A DNA stretch of 64,000 nucleotides, from the NCBI RefSeq assembly GCF_022760965.1, contig NZ_JAKVIJ010000007.1, positions 1 to 64,000 of the forward strand, given 5' to 3'. Of the stretch, positions 18,606-27,143 are shown piece by piece. Position numbers and translations under genes: made by a program. The number at the start of each line of letters is the position of its first letter. The first letter of the stretch is position 1. The DNA is from Simplicispira sedimenti. Its GTDB lineage: Bacteria; Pseudomonadota; Gammaproteobacteria; Burkholderiales; Burkholderiaceae_C. The notes under the pieces were generated by a model. That model saw only the letters and a program-made list of their open reading frames with translations, was not told where the DNA came from and did no database searches.

Positions 18606-19682
18606 ATGCGTTTCATTTTCAAAACCGACTACCGCCAGGACATCCGCCTGGCCAAGCACCCCGGCCATGTGTTCTGGTACGGCCTGCTGTCGCTGCTGCT
18701 GCTGGCCGCGCCCTGGCTGCTGGCCGAATACTGGCTGGCACAGCTGACCTTTGTGCTCATCTATGCCATCGCCGGGTTGGGGCTGATGCTGCTGGCGGGC
18801 TTTACCGGCCAGTTCTCGCTGGGCCATGCGGCCTTTCTGGGCGTGGGGGCCTACACGCAGGCCGTGCTGCTGGCGGCGGGCTGGCCGTTCTTGCTGGCGC
18901 TGGCCTGTGCGGCGGGGCTGTCTGCCGCCGTGGGCGTGGTGGTGGGTTTGCCCGCGCTGCGCGTCAAGGGCATCTACCTGGGCATGGCCACGCTGGCGTT
19001 TGGTTTCATCGTCGAGGAGGTGCTGGCACGCTGGGAGTCGGTGACCGGGGGCAACGCGGGCCTGCACGTCAAGGCACCGCAGATCATGGGCTGGTCGCTC
19101 TCGGGTGGGGAGACGTTCTACTTCCTTTGCCTGTGCATCACCGTGCTGGCCACGCTGGGCCTGCTGAACCTGCTGCGTTCGCCCACGGGGCGGGCCTTTG
19201 TGGCCATCCGCGATTCGGAGATCTCGGCGCAGAGCATGGGCATCCATCTGGCGCACTACAAGACGCTGTCGTTTGCGCTGTCTGCCGCGCTGGCGGGCGT
19301 GGCGGGGGCACTGTATGCGCACAAGCTGCAGTTCATCTCGCCCGATCAGTTCAACATCCTGCAGTCCATCGACCTGCTGCTGATGATCGTGATCGGCGGC
19401 CTGGGCTCGGTGCATGGCGTGTTCCTGGGGGCACTGTTCCTGATCTCCATGCCGCAGGCAATTGCCATGATCAAGGACTACCTGCCTGCCGCCATCGGCC
19501 AGGCGCCGGGCCTGCAGGCGGCCGTGTACGGCCTGGTGCTGATTGCCTTTGTGCTGTTCGAGCCCATGGGCCTGTACGGCCGCTGGCTCAAGGTGCGCAC
19601 CTGGTTGCAGTTGTTCCCGTTCTACCGCAAGGGCATGTTCAAGCGGCAGAAGTCTTTCCAAAAATCGGATCGCCTCAAATGA
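18606..19682 (+). CDS. livM: Liv-type ABC transporter permease LivM
   Basis: A 358-residue permease with about ten helices. The conserved LivM segments LMLLAGFTGQFSLGHAAFLG, LRVKGIYLGMATLAFGFIVE and the EAA-like GRAFVAIRDSEISAQSMGIH are present. It partners LivH to form the membrane channel. Twelve bases separate it from livH, and its stop overlaps the livG start by ATGA. Confidence 0.92.
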   Translation: MRFIFKTDYRQDIRLAKHPGHVFWYGLLSLLLLAAPWLLAEYWLAQLTFVLIYAIAGLGLMLLAGFTGQFSLGHAAFLGVGAYTQAVLLAAGWPFLLALACAAGLSAAVGVVVGLPALRVKGIYLGMATLAFGFIVEEVLARWESVTGGNAGLHVKAPQIMGWSLSGGETFYFLCLCITVLATLGLLNLLRSPTGRAFVAIRDSEISAQSMGIHLAHYKTLSFALSAALAGVAGALYAHKLQFISPDQFNILQSIDLLLMIVIGGLGSVHGVFLGALFLISMPQAIAMIKDYLPAAIGQAPGLQAAVYGLVLIAFVLFEPMGLYGRWLKVRTWLQLFPFYRKGMFKRQKSFQKSDRLK

Positions 19683-20476
19683 CGGATGTTCTTCTCAAAG
19701 CCAACGATCTGAGCGTGCGCTTTGGCGGCGTGCTGGCCGTCAACCAGGTGAGCTTCGAGGTGCGCAAGGGCGAGGTGTTCACGCTCATCGGTCCCAACGG
19801 CGCGGGCAAGACCACGGTGTTCAACCTCATCAGCCGCATCTACCAGCCCACGACGGGCGAGATCTGGTTCGAGGGCCGCAAGCTCACCGCCGAGCCTCCA
19901 CACGCGATTGCGGCTCTGGGCATTGCGCGCACCTTCCAGAACATCGAACTGTTCGAGCACGCGACTGTGCTGCACAACCTGTTGATCGGGCGCCACACGC
20001 ACCGACACACAGGCTTTGTGCACGACCTGTTCTTCACCCGCACCGCCCGCGAGGCAGAACTGCACTCGCGCCTGAAGGCCGAGGAGGTCATCGACCTGCT
20101 CAACCTGCAGCACTACCGCGACACCATGGTGGCTGGCCTGCCCTACGGCGTGCGCAAGGTGGTGGAACTGGCACGTGCGCTGTGCACTGAACCCAAGCTG
20201 CTGCTGCTGGACGAGCCGTCCAGCGGCCTGAACGTGGAGGAAACCGACGACATGGCGTTCTGGATCCAGGACATCCAGCAGGAGCTGGGCATCACGGTGC
20301 TGATGGTGGAGCACGACATGTCGCTGGTGTCCAAGGTATCGGACCGCGTTCTGGCCATGAACCAAGGCGAGGTGCTGGCCATGGGCACACCGCGCGAGGT
20401 GCAAACCAACCCCGCGGTGGTGGAGGCCTACCTGGGCACGGTGGACGATGTGTCTTCGCTGCGGAGGGCCGCATGA
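19679..20476 (+). CDS. livG: Liv-type ABC transporter ATPase LivG
   Basis: A 265-residue ATPase. Walker A is GPNGAGKTT, Walker B LLLLDEPSSGLN and the His switch is VEHDMSLV. The signature region is unusual, reading LPYGVRKVVELARAL where LSYGQQR-type sequence is normal for LivG. The C-terminal LivG extension (TPREVQTNPAVVEAYLG) is present. Start and stop both overlap neighbouring genes by four bases, so translation is coupled through M-G-F. Confidence 0.92.
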   Translation: MTDVLLKANDLSVRFGGVLAVNQVSFEVRKGEVFTLIGPNGAGKTTVFNLISRIYQPTTGEIWFEGRKLTAEPPHAIAALGIARTFQNIELFEHATVLHNLLIGRHTHRHTGFVHDLFFTRTAREAELHSRLKAEEVIDLLNLQHYRDTMVAGLPYGVRKVVELARALCTEPKLLLLDEPSSGLNVEETDDMAFWIQDIQQELGITVLMVEHDMSLVSKVSDRVLAMNQGEVLAMGTPREVQTNPAVVEAYLGTVDDVSSLRRAA

Positions 20477-21276
20477 GCACGCTGACCGAACGCGACGACA
20501 GCGCCCAGCCCCCCATGCTGCGGCTGCTGAACGTGGAGAGCGCCTATGGCCCGATCAAGGCCATCCGTGGCGTGAGCCTGAAGGTGCGGCGCGGAGAGAT
20601 CGCCACCGTGCTGGGCTCGAACGGAGCAGGCAAGACCACCATCCTCAAGACCATCTCGGGCATTCTGGACCCGCGCAAGGGCTCGGTGGAGTTCCAGGGC
20701 AAGGACATCACCGCCCTGGACCCAGCGCTCATCGTGCAGCAGGGCCTGTCGCATGTGCCCGAGGGGCGTGAGGTGTTTCCCCTGCTGTCGGTGCACGACA
20801 ACCTGCTGATGGGCGCCTACACCCGCAAGGACCGGGACGGCGTGGCGCGCGACATGGAGATGGTCTATGGCTACTTCCCCATCCTGCGCGAGCGCGCGCA
20901 GCAGGACGCAGGGCTGCTGTCCGGCGGGCAGCAACAGATGCTGGCCATCAGCCGCGCGCTCATGGCCAACCCCGACCTGATCCTGCTGGACGAACCCAGC
21001 CTGGGCCTGAGCCCGAAGCTGACCAAGGAGATCTTCGAGATCGTGGTGCGCATCAACCGCGAGCGCGGCACAACCATCCTGCTGGTGGAGCAGAACGCCA
21101 ACATGGCGCTCAATGCCTCGGACTACGGCTATGTGCTGGAGAACGGGCGCATCGTGATGGAAGACACCTGTGCCCGCCTGCGCGAGAAGGAGGACATCAA
21201 GGAGTTCTACCTCGGCATGAAGGAAACCGGCGTGCGCGGCGAGCGACGCTGGAAGAAGAAGAAAACCTGGCGGTAA
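20473..21276 (+). CDS. livF: Liv-type ABC transporter ATPase LivF
   Basis: A 267-residue ATPase with Walker A GSNGAGKTT, signature LSGGQQQMLAISRAL, Walker B LILLDEPSLGLSPKL and His switch VEQNANMAL, the LivF pattern. The C-terminus carries a basic tail (ERRWKKKKTWR). It forms the heterodimer with LivG. The acyl-CoA ligase gene starts only four bases after its stop. Confidence 0.92.
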   Translation: MSTLTERDDSAQPPMLRLLNVESAYGPIKAIRGVSLKVRRGEIATVLGSNGAGKTTILKTISGILDPRKGSVEFQGKDITALDPALIVQQGLSHVPEGREVFPLLSVHDNLLMGAYTRKDRDGVARDMEMVYGYFPILRERAQQDAGLLSGGQQQMLAISRALMANPDLILLDEPSLGLSPKLTKEIFEIVVRINRERGTTILLVEQNANMALNASDYGYVLENGRIVMEDTCARLREKEDIKEFYLGMKETGVRGERRWKKKKTWR

Positions 21277-21280
21277 AGCT

Positions 21281-23134
21281 ATGAGCAATCTGTGGGACTT
21301 GAGCCAAATCCAGCCCGGCCGCGCCGACGTGGTGCCCGGTGACACCATCCCCGCCCTGTTCTGGAACGCGGTGCGCCAGCGCGGCGACCGGGTGTGGCTG
21401 CGGCAAAAGGAGCTGGGCATCTGGAAGAGCTGGACCTGGATGCAGACTGCCGAGGCCGTGCGCGAGATCGCCGCCGGCCTGCAGGCCCTGGGCCTGCAGC
21501 GCGGCCAGACGGCTTCCATATTGGCCAACACAGTGGTCGAATGGGTACTGGCTGACTTGGCCGTATTGAGCTGTGGCGCGGTGTCCAACGGCATCTACCC
21601 CACCGACGCAGCCTCCCAGGTGCAGTACCTGTGCGAAGACTCGTCCACCCGCATCTTGTTTGCCGAGGACGACGAGCAGCTCGACAAGGCGCTGGAAGTG
21701 CGCGAGCAGCTCCCGCTGCTGCAAAAGATCGTGGTGTTCGACATGAAGGGGCTGCGTGATCTGGACGACCCGGATGTGATCTCGCTCGACGCCCTGCGCG
21801 CGCTCGGCAGGCAATGGCTGGCAGAGCACCCCGACTGCGTGGAGCGCAGCAGCGCCGCCTGCCAGCCCGAGGACTTGGCCATTCTGGTCTATACCTCGGG
21901 TACCACCGGCAAACCCAAGGGCGCCATGCACAGCCACCGGGGCCTGGTCTATACGGCGCGCGGATTCAACACGCTGGTGGCGCAGGACGAGAACGATGAG
22001 CGCATGTGCTTTCTGCCGCTGTGCCACATTGCCGAACGCATGGGGGGCGAGTACTTTGCGCTCTACACCGGCTCGCGGCTCAACTTTGTGGAGAACCCCG
22101 AGACCATTCCCGAGAACGTGCGCGAGATTGCGCCCACGGTGTTCACTGCCGTGCCGCGTGTGTGGGAAAAGTTCTATTCCGGCGTGATGATTGCGCTCAA
22201 GGAATCGAGCGCGCTGCAGCGCGCCGCCTACGCCTGGAGCATTGGCGTGGGCACCACCATTGCCGACAAGGTGCTGGCCGGTCAACCCGTGGGCGCGGGG
22301 CTCAAGCTGCGCTTTGCGCTGGCCCGTTGGCTGGCGCTGAACAACGCACGCAAGCTCATCGGCATCCACCGTGCGCGCTTTCTGGTAACGGGCGCAGCGC
22401 CCATCTCGCCCGAGCTGATCAAGTGGTACCTGGCGCTGGGCGTGCCCATGCTGGAGGTCTGGGGCATGACCGAGACCTGCGGCGCCTCTACCGGCGTGCC
22501 TGCCACACGCATCAAGCCCGGCAGCATTGGGCCAGCGGCAGCGTTCAACGAGGTGCGGCTGGACCCGGCCACGGGTGAAATCCTGGTGCGCGGCCCCAAC
22601 GTGTTCATGGGCTACCTGAACCTGCCAGAGAAGACGGCCGAAACCATCGACCAGGAGGGCTGGCTGCACACGGGCGACGTGGGTGTGGTGGACGAGGATG
22701 GGTTCTTTCGCATCACCGACCGCATGAAGGACATCATCATCACCGCCGGGGGCAAGAACATCACCCCCAGCGAGCTGGAGAACGAGCTCAAGTTCTCGCC
22801 CTACATCACCGATGCAGTGGTGATTGGCGACAAGCGCGCATACCTCACGGTGATCATCATGATCGACCAGGAAAACGTGGAGAAGTTTGCCCAGGATGCG
22901 GACATACCCTTCAGTAATTACGCCAGTTTGACGCGCGCCCCTGAGGTGCAAGAATTGATCCAGAAAGAGATCGACCGGGTGAACCAGAAGTTTGCCCGCG
23001 TCGAGCAGATCAAGAAATTCTTCCTGCTCGACACCCAGCTCACGGCGGAGGACGAAGAACTCACCCCGACCATGAAGCTCAAACGCAAGCTGGTTGAAAA
23101 GAAATACGCGGCGCAGATCGAGGCCATGTATTGA
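21281..23134 (+). CDS. AMP-forming acyl-CoA ligase (long-chain type) in the liv operon
   Basis: A 617-residue ANL-superfamily ligase. The P-loop is YTSGTTGKPKGAMHSH, A5 is VWGMTETCG, A7/A8 are LHTGDVGVVDEDGFFRITDR and KDIIITAGGKNITPSELEN, and the C-terminal Lys lies in TPTMKLKRKLVEKKY. The overall form matches FadD15-like long-chain ligases. It would adenylate a carboxylic acid and form the CoA ester in the cytosol. Its place between livF and the binding-protein gene suggests that the transporter imports the acid this enzyme activates, rather than an amino acid. Confidence 0.88.
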   Translation: MSNLWDLSQIQPGRADVVPGDTIPALFWNAVRQRGDRVWLRQKELGIWKSWTWMQTAEAVREIAAGLQALGLQRGQTASILANTVVEWVLADLAVLSCGAVSNGIYPTDAASQVQYLCEDSSTRILFAEDDEQLDKALEVREQLPLLQKIVVFDMKGLRDLDDPDVISLDALRALGRQWLAEHPDCVERSSAACQPEDLAILVYTSGTTGKPKGAMHSHRGLVYTARGFNTLVAQDENDERMCFLPLCHIAERMGGEYFALYTGSRLNFVENPETIPENVREIAPTVFTAVPRVWEKFYSGVMIALKESSALQRAAYAWSIGVGTTIADKVLAGQPVGAGLKLRFALARWLALNNARKLIGIHRARFLVTGAAPISPELIKWYLALGVPMLEVWGMTETCGASTGVPATRIKPGSIGPAAAFNEVRLDPATGEILVRGPNVFMGYLNLPEKTAETIDQEGWLHTGDVGVVDEDGFFRITDRMKDIIITAGGKNITPSELENELKFSPYITDAVVIGDKRAYLTVIIMIDQENVEKFAQDADIPFSNYASLTRAPEVQELIQKEIDRVNQKFARVEQIKKFFLLDTQLTAEDEELTPTMKLKRKLVEKKYAAQIEAMY

Positions 23135-23165
23135 CCCTTATCCATCACAACAAAGGAGACAAGGC

Positions 23166-24344
23166 ATGAAGTTCAAGAACACCCGGCTGCTCTCGGCGCT
23201 GGCCTGCGCCATGGCATTGGCAGCCCCCACCGCGCAAGCCCAGGAAAGCCAGGGCGTGAGCAAGACGGAAATCACCCTCGGCTCCATCCAGGACCTGTCC
23301 GGTCCGCTGGCGGGCTTTGGCAAGCAGTTGCGCAACGGCATGATGCTGCGCGTGAACGAAGTCAACGAGCAGGGCGGCGTGCATGGCCGCAAGATCAACC
23401 TGCTGGTCGAGGACTCGGGCTACGACCCCAAGAAGGCCGTGCTGGCCGCACAAAAGCTGGTCAACCAGAACAAGATTTTCATGATGGTGGGCCACCTGGG
23501 CACGGCCCAGAACTTGGCCGCCATGCCGGTGCAGTTCGAGAAGAACGTGATCAACTTCTTCCCCGTGACGGCAGCGCGGGAAATGTACGAGCCTTTCCAC
23601 AAGCTCAAGTACGCCTTTGCAGCGACCTATTACGACCAGATGAAGGCCGCCGTGCCCAAGCTGGTCAAGGAAAAAGGGGCCAAGAAGGTCTGCTCCATGT
23701 ACCAGGACGATGAGTTCGGCCTGGAGGTGCAGCGCGGCGCCGAAGACGGCCTCAAGGCCATTGGCGTGACCATGGTGGAGAAGACCACCTTCAAGCGTGG
23801 CGCCACCGATTTCTCGTCGCAGATGGCCAAGCTCAAGGCCGCCGAGTGCGACATGGTGGTGCTGGGCACCATCATTCGCGAAACCATCGGCGGTATTGGC
23901 ACCGCACGCAAACTGGGCTACAACCCGGTGTTCCTGGGCTCCAGCGCTGCGTACACCGACCTGATCCACAAGCTGGGCGGCAAGGCCATGGACGGGCTCT
24001 ACGCCACCATGACGGTGCAGAACCCCTACCTGGACGACGCATCGCAGCCCATCCGCTTCTGGGCCAACAAATACAAGACGGCCTTCAACGAAGACCCGGC
24101 AGTGTTCTCCGTCTATGGCTACCTGGCGATCGACAGCTTCATCCGCGCCGCTCAAAAGGCCGGCCCGAACCTGAGCACCGACAGCTTCATCAAGTCCATG
24201 GACACGATGGAGATTCCGCGCGACATCTTCGGCAGCTCGGTACAGAAGTTCGGCCCGCAAAAGCGCCTGGGCAGCAACCTGTCGCGCCTGTCGCAGTTGC
24301 ATGACGGTCGCTGGACCATCGTGTCGAACTACATCACCGAGTAA
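23166..24344 (+). CDS. livK: Liv-type ABC transporter substrate-binding protein
   Basis: A 392-residue periplasmic binding protein with a signal peptide (cleavage after AQA near residue 26) and a Peripla_BP_6 fold (ITLGSIQDLSGPLAGFGKQL, KINLLVEDSGYDPKKAVLAA, VFLGSSAAYTDLIHK). A strong AAAGGAGAC ribosome site precedes the ATG at 23166. It is the last gene of the operon and is followed by a strong terminator. The ligand cannot be read from sequence; aromatic or fatty acids are as likely as branched-chain amino acids, given the neighbouring ligase. Confidence 0.9.
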   Translation: MKFKNTRLLSALACAMALAAPTAQAQESQGVSKTEITLGSIQDLSGPLAGFGKQLRNGMMLRVNEVNEQGGVHGRKINLLVEDSGYDPKKAVLAAQKLVNQNKIFMMVGHLGTAQNLAAMPVQFEKNVINFFPVTAAREMYEPFHKLKYAFAATYYDQMKAAVPKLVKEKGAKKVCSMYQDDEFGLEVQRGAEDGLKAIGVTMVEKTTFKRGATDFSSQMAKLKAAECDMVVLGTIIRETIGGIGTARKLGYNPVFLGSSAAYTDLIHKLGGKAMDGLYATMTVQNPYLDDASQPIRFWANKYKTAFNEDPAVFSVYGYLAIDSFIRAAQKAGPNLSTDSFIKSMDTMEIPRDIFGSSVQKFGPQKRLGSNLSRLSQLHDGRWTIVSNYITE

Positions 24345-24378
24345 ACACTCCCAGCCGCCCTATTCCGGCGGCCTGCCC

Positions 24379-24420
24379 CCCCAGTAAAAACGCCCGGCAT
24401 GCCGGGCGTTTTTACTGGGG
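24379..24420. terminator. bidirectional terminator between livK and the facing ligase
   Basis: A perfect 42-bp palindrome, with left half CCCCAGTAAAAACGCCCGGC and its reverse complement around a central AT. It has a GC-rich core and A/T tracts on both sides, so it can act as an intrinsic terminator in either direction. Confidence 0.92.
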
Positions 24421-24433
24421 AGCGGGGCTGGGG

Positions 24434-26125
24434 TCAGGCGTTGTGCCAGATGACCTTCTTGCCGGAGTTCTCCCAACGCTCATAGTTGGCGGCGTACACG
24501 TCCTCGATGCGGTTGCGCTTGACCTTGAAGGTCGGCGTGATGAGGTCGTTGTCCACGGTCCAGGGCGTGGTGACCACGACGATGCACTGCAACTGCTCAT
24601 GGGGGTCGAGCCCCACGTTGATCTGCTTGAGGTGCTGCTGCAGCGACGCCTCCAGCTTGCTGCGGTATCCCGCATCGGCCGCCTGTCCTGCGGCTTCGGC
24701 ACCCAGCATGACAATGCCCAACGGCTGCCCCAGATTGGCCCCGGTGACCACGCAGGCTTCCACGGCCTCATGCGCACCCAGCTTGTCCTCGATGGGCGCA
24801 GGCGCCACGTACTTGCCCTTGGCGGTCTTGAACAAATCCTTGACGCGGCCCGTGATGTGCAGGCAGCCTTGGGCGTCAATGCGACCCTTGTCGCCCGTCT
24901 TGAGCCACCCATCGGCAGTGAACGTGGCGCTGCTGAGTTCGGGCTCCTTGTAATAGCCCAGCATCAGGGCCGGGCTGCGCATTTGAACCTCTCCGGTCTG
25001 CGGGTCGATGCGGTGCTCCACCCCATCGTACACCGGCCCCACACTGCCCTGTTGGTTCTTGCCGGGGATGGTGAGGTGTGAGACAGCGAGGTTCTCGGTC
25101 ATGCCGTAGCCCTCGTTGATGTGCAGGCCAAGGCGGCTGTACCACTCCAGCAGGGCCAGCGGCATGGGCGCTGCGCCACCGGCCGCCACGCGGCACTGGT
25201 CCAGCCCCAGGGCCTTTTGCACCTTGCGCCGCACCAGCCCGCCAATCAGTGGCAGCGACAGCAGGCGCTGGAGCTTTTGCTCCGGCATCTTGTGGTGAAT
25301 GCCCTGCTGAAACTTGACCCACAGGCGCGGGACCGAGAAGAAGATCGTGGGCCGGGCACGCTGCAGGTCAGCCGCGAAGGTGTCGAGCGACTCGGCAAAG
25401 TACACATGCATGCCCGTGCGCAGCCAGCCATGCTCGACCAGCACCCGCTCCACCACGTGCGCCAGCGGCAGGTACGACAGCATGCGGTCTTGCTCGTTCA
25501 TCGCAATGCGCTGAATGCCTGCGCCCAGCGCCCAGGCAAAGTTGCCAAAGGTGTGCATCACCCCCTTGGGCATGCCTGTGGTGCCGGAGGTGTAGATCAG
25601 GGTGGCCAGTTCGTCGGCACCGCGCGTGGGCTGCCCTTGCAGGGGTTGCGTGCCGGCACAGATGGCGTCCCAGCCCTTGTAGTTCTTGATGGCGTCGGCG
25701 GGTGAAAGCGGATAGCTGATGCACGGCATGCCCTCGGGCACACCGGGCTTCATGCCTTCCCAGCCGTCGAGCTTGCCGATAAAGCAGGCTTTGGCCTCGC
25801 TGTGCGTGAGGATCTGGCGCACCGTATCGTGCGCCAGTGTGGGATACAGCGGAACAGACACATAGCCGGCCATCCAGATGGCCAGGTCACTCATCAACCA
25901 CCAGGCACAGTTCTTGGACAGGATGGCCACGCGCGAACCAGGCTCCCAGCCCTGTGCCTGCAGATAGGCCGCCATACGGCGCACTTGTTCACCCACCTGC
26001 GCCCAGGTGAAATCCTGAACTGCGGCGCCGCCCATGGGCTGCGTCAGGGCCACACGTGTGGGCGCCGCGGTTTCCCAGTGGTACAGGCGCTGAAGGGCCA
26101 GGGAGGCGGGGGGAACGTTGCTCAT
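24434..26125 (-). CDS. AMP-forming acyl-CoA ligase
   Basis: A 563-residue ANL ligase convergent with the liv operon. P-loop YTSGTTGMPKGVMHTF, A5 INEGYGMTENLAVSH, A7 LKTGDKGRIDAQGCLHITGR, KDLFKTAKGKYVAPAPIED and a C-terminal catalytic Lys region (TPTFKVKRNRIEDVYA). It groups by motif style with long-chain acyl-CoA synthetases of the FAA1 type. The ribosome site AGGAG lies upstream of the ATG at 26125. A hairpin with a U-tract lies 26 bases upstream in its own leader. Confidence 0.87.
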   Translation of the reverse strand: MSNVPPASLALQRLYHWETAAPTRVALTQPMGGAAVQDFTWAQVGEQVRRMAAYLQAQGWEPGSRVAILSKNCAWWLMSDLAIWMAGYVSVPLYPTLAHDTVRQILTHSEAKACFIGKLDGWEGMKPGVPEGMPCISYPLSPADAIKNYKGWDAICAGTQPLQGQPTRGADELATLIYTSGTTGMPKGVMHTFGNFAWALGAGIQRIAMNEQDRMLSYLPLAHVVERVLVEHGWLRTGMHVYFAESLDTFAADLQRARPTIFFSVPRLWVKFQQGIHHKMPEQKLQRLLSLPLIGGLVRRKVQKALGLDQCRVAAGGAAPMPLALLEWYSRLGLHINEGYGMTENLAVSHLTIPGKNQQGSVGPVYDGVEHRIDPQTGEVQMRSPALMLGYYKEPELSSATFTADGWLKTGDKGRIDAQGCLHITGRVKDLFKTAKGKYVAPAPIEDKLGAHEAVEACVVTGANLGQPLGIVMLGAEAAGQAADAGYRSKLEASLQQHLKQINVGLDPHEQLQCIVVVTTPWTVDNDLITPTFKVKRNRIEDVYAANYERWENSGKKVIWHNA

Positions 26126-26150
26126 GGACGGCTGACTCCTATCGACATCA

Positions 26151-26181
26151 AAAAAAGAGGTGTCCTACAGGTGACACCTCG
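26151..26181 (-). terminator. intrinsic terminator-like hairpin in the ligase leader
   Basis: On the minus strand GAGGTGTC, an 8-base loop and GACACCTC are followed by seven Ts. The structure sits 26 bases upstream of the ligase ATG at 26125. A possible -10 (TATACT, 26197-26192) is close to it, so it may form the extreme 5' end of the mRNA. It could act as an attenuator or protect the transcript from readthrough. Confidence 0.6.
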
Positions 26182-26529
26182 CTGCGGGCCAGTATAGATT
26201 TGCCGCTTTCAGATTCATGGGGCCTGCGCTCTAAAGGAACTAGCGATTTACCCTCATTGCAGCGGCCGATGCAGCGTGTCACCGTGGCGCCTCGGTGACC
26301 ACAAAAATACCCTGGGTTCGCGACCGACACCCGCTCAGTAGTTACCCTGATTGCTAGCAAATATGTAGCATCAAATGCAGGCCAAAAGAGCCTTGCAGAG
26401 CGTCACGCAACCGTCAGACTCGGTTGATGACGCTCCGTAGAATGGCGCCCGTATTCCAGAAGTGCCCCTGCATGCTGTTGGTCGAGCGGGGCACCGTGTT
26501 CTGAATGTTCATTGATGATGGGAGACTCC
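26182..26529. other. intergenic region between divergent ligase and TRAP genes
   Basis: No gene is supported. It must hold two divergent promoters. Visible structures are an inverted repeat GTCACCG/CGGTGAC (26278-26299) and a stronger one at 26398-26435 listed separately. A TGTAGCATCAAATGCAGGCCAAAA segment around 26365 is loosely similar to half of the dispersed repeat, not enough to call it. Confidence 0.5.
26398..26435. promoter_or_regulatory. long hairpin upstream of the TRAP transporter
   Basis: GAGCGTCA, cg, CAACCG, a 7-base loop, CGGTTG, a, TGACGCTC: 14 pairs with a small internal asymmetry, ending 94 bases before dctQ. It has no U-tract. An operator or a structured leader is possible. 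Confidence 0.5.
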
Positions 26530-27129
26530 ATGCAGGCTTTACTCAGGTTCTCAAGAGGAGTGGACTGGCTCAGCGCCCAGATCGGCAAATACGTCGTCTG
26601 GCTGATCCTCGCGTCCACGGTGATCAGCGCGCTCAACGCCGTGGTGCGCAAAGCGCTCAACACCAGTTCGAATGCATTTTTGGAGGTGCAGTGGTATCTG
26701 TTCGCGGCATCGTTCCTGATTGCCGCGGGCTACACCTTGCTCAACGGTGAACACGTGAAAATCGATGTGGTCACCAGCCGCCTGTCCAAACGCGCGCAGA
26801 TCGGTATCGACATTTTTGGTTTTGTCTGCTTCCTCACGCCCATGTGCGTGGCGGTGCTGTGGTACAGCATTCCCTTCTTCCTGCGCGCCTATGCGTCGGG
26901 CGAGATGTCGAACAACGCCGGCGGCCTGATCCGCTGGCCCGTGTACCTGGTGTTGCCGCTGGGTTTTGGCTTGTTGCTGCTCCAGGGCTGGTCTGAACTC
27001 ATCAAGCGCATCGCGTTCCTGCAAGGCCTGATCGAAGACCCGACCGTCAAGAAACAGGAAAAGACGGCCGAGGAAGAACTCGCCGAGTCCATCCGCCGCC
27101 TGGCTGAAGCCGCCGGCAACAAGAACTGA
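26530..27129 (+). CDS. dctQ: TRAP transporter small permease (DctQ type)
   Basis: A 199-residue inner membrane protein with four helices (about 20-40, 52-72, 95-118, 140-160) and a charged C-terminal helix (KKQEKTAEEELAESIRRLAE). The central LLNGEHVKIDVVTSRLSKRA between helices 2 and 3 is the typical DctQ motif. It is the small subunit of a Na+-dependent carboxylate importer. The ATG at 26530 follows a GGGAG ribosome site. dctM follows after 14 bases; no dctP binding-protein gene is present. Confidence 0.88.
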   Translation: MQALLRFSRGVDWLSAQIGKYVVWLILASTVISALNAVVRKALNTSSNAFLEVQWYLFAASFLIAAGYTLLNGEHVKIDVVTSRLSKRAQIGIDIFGFVCFLTPMCVAVLWYSIPFFLRAYASGEMSNNAGGLIRWPVYLVLPLGFGLLLLQGWSELIKRIAFLQGLIEDPTVKKQEKTAEEELAESIRRLAEAAGNKN

Positions 27130-27143
27130 GCGGGGCGCACACC

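Noticed and set aside
26360..26395. Sequence around TGTAGCATCAAATGCAGGCC as a repeat copy
   Set aside because: Only a short similarity to one flank; no palindromic core.
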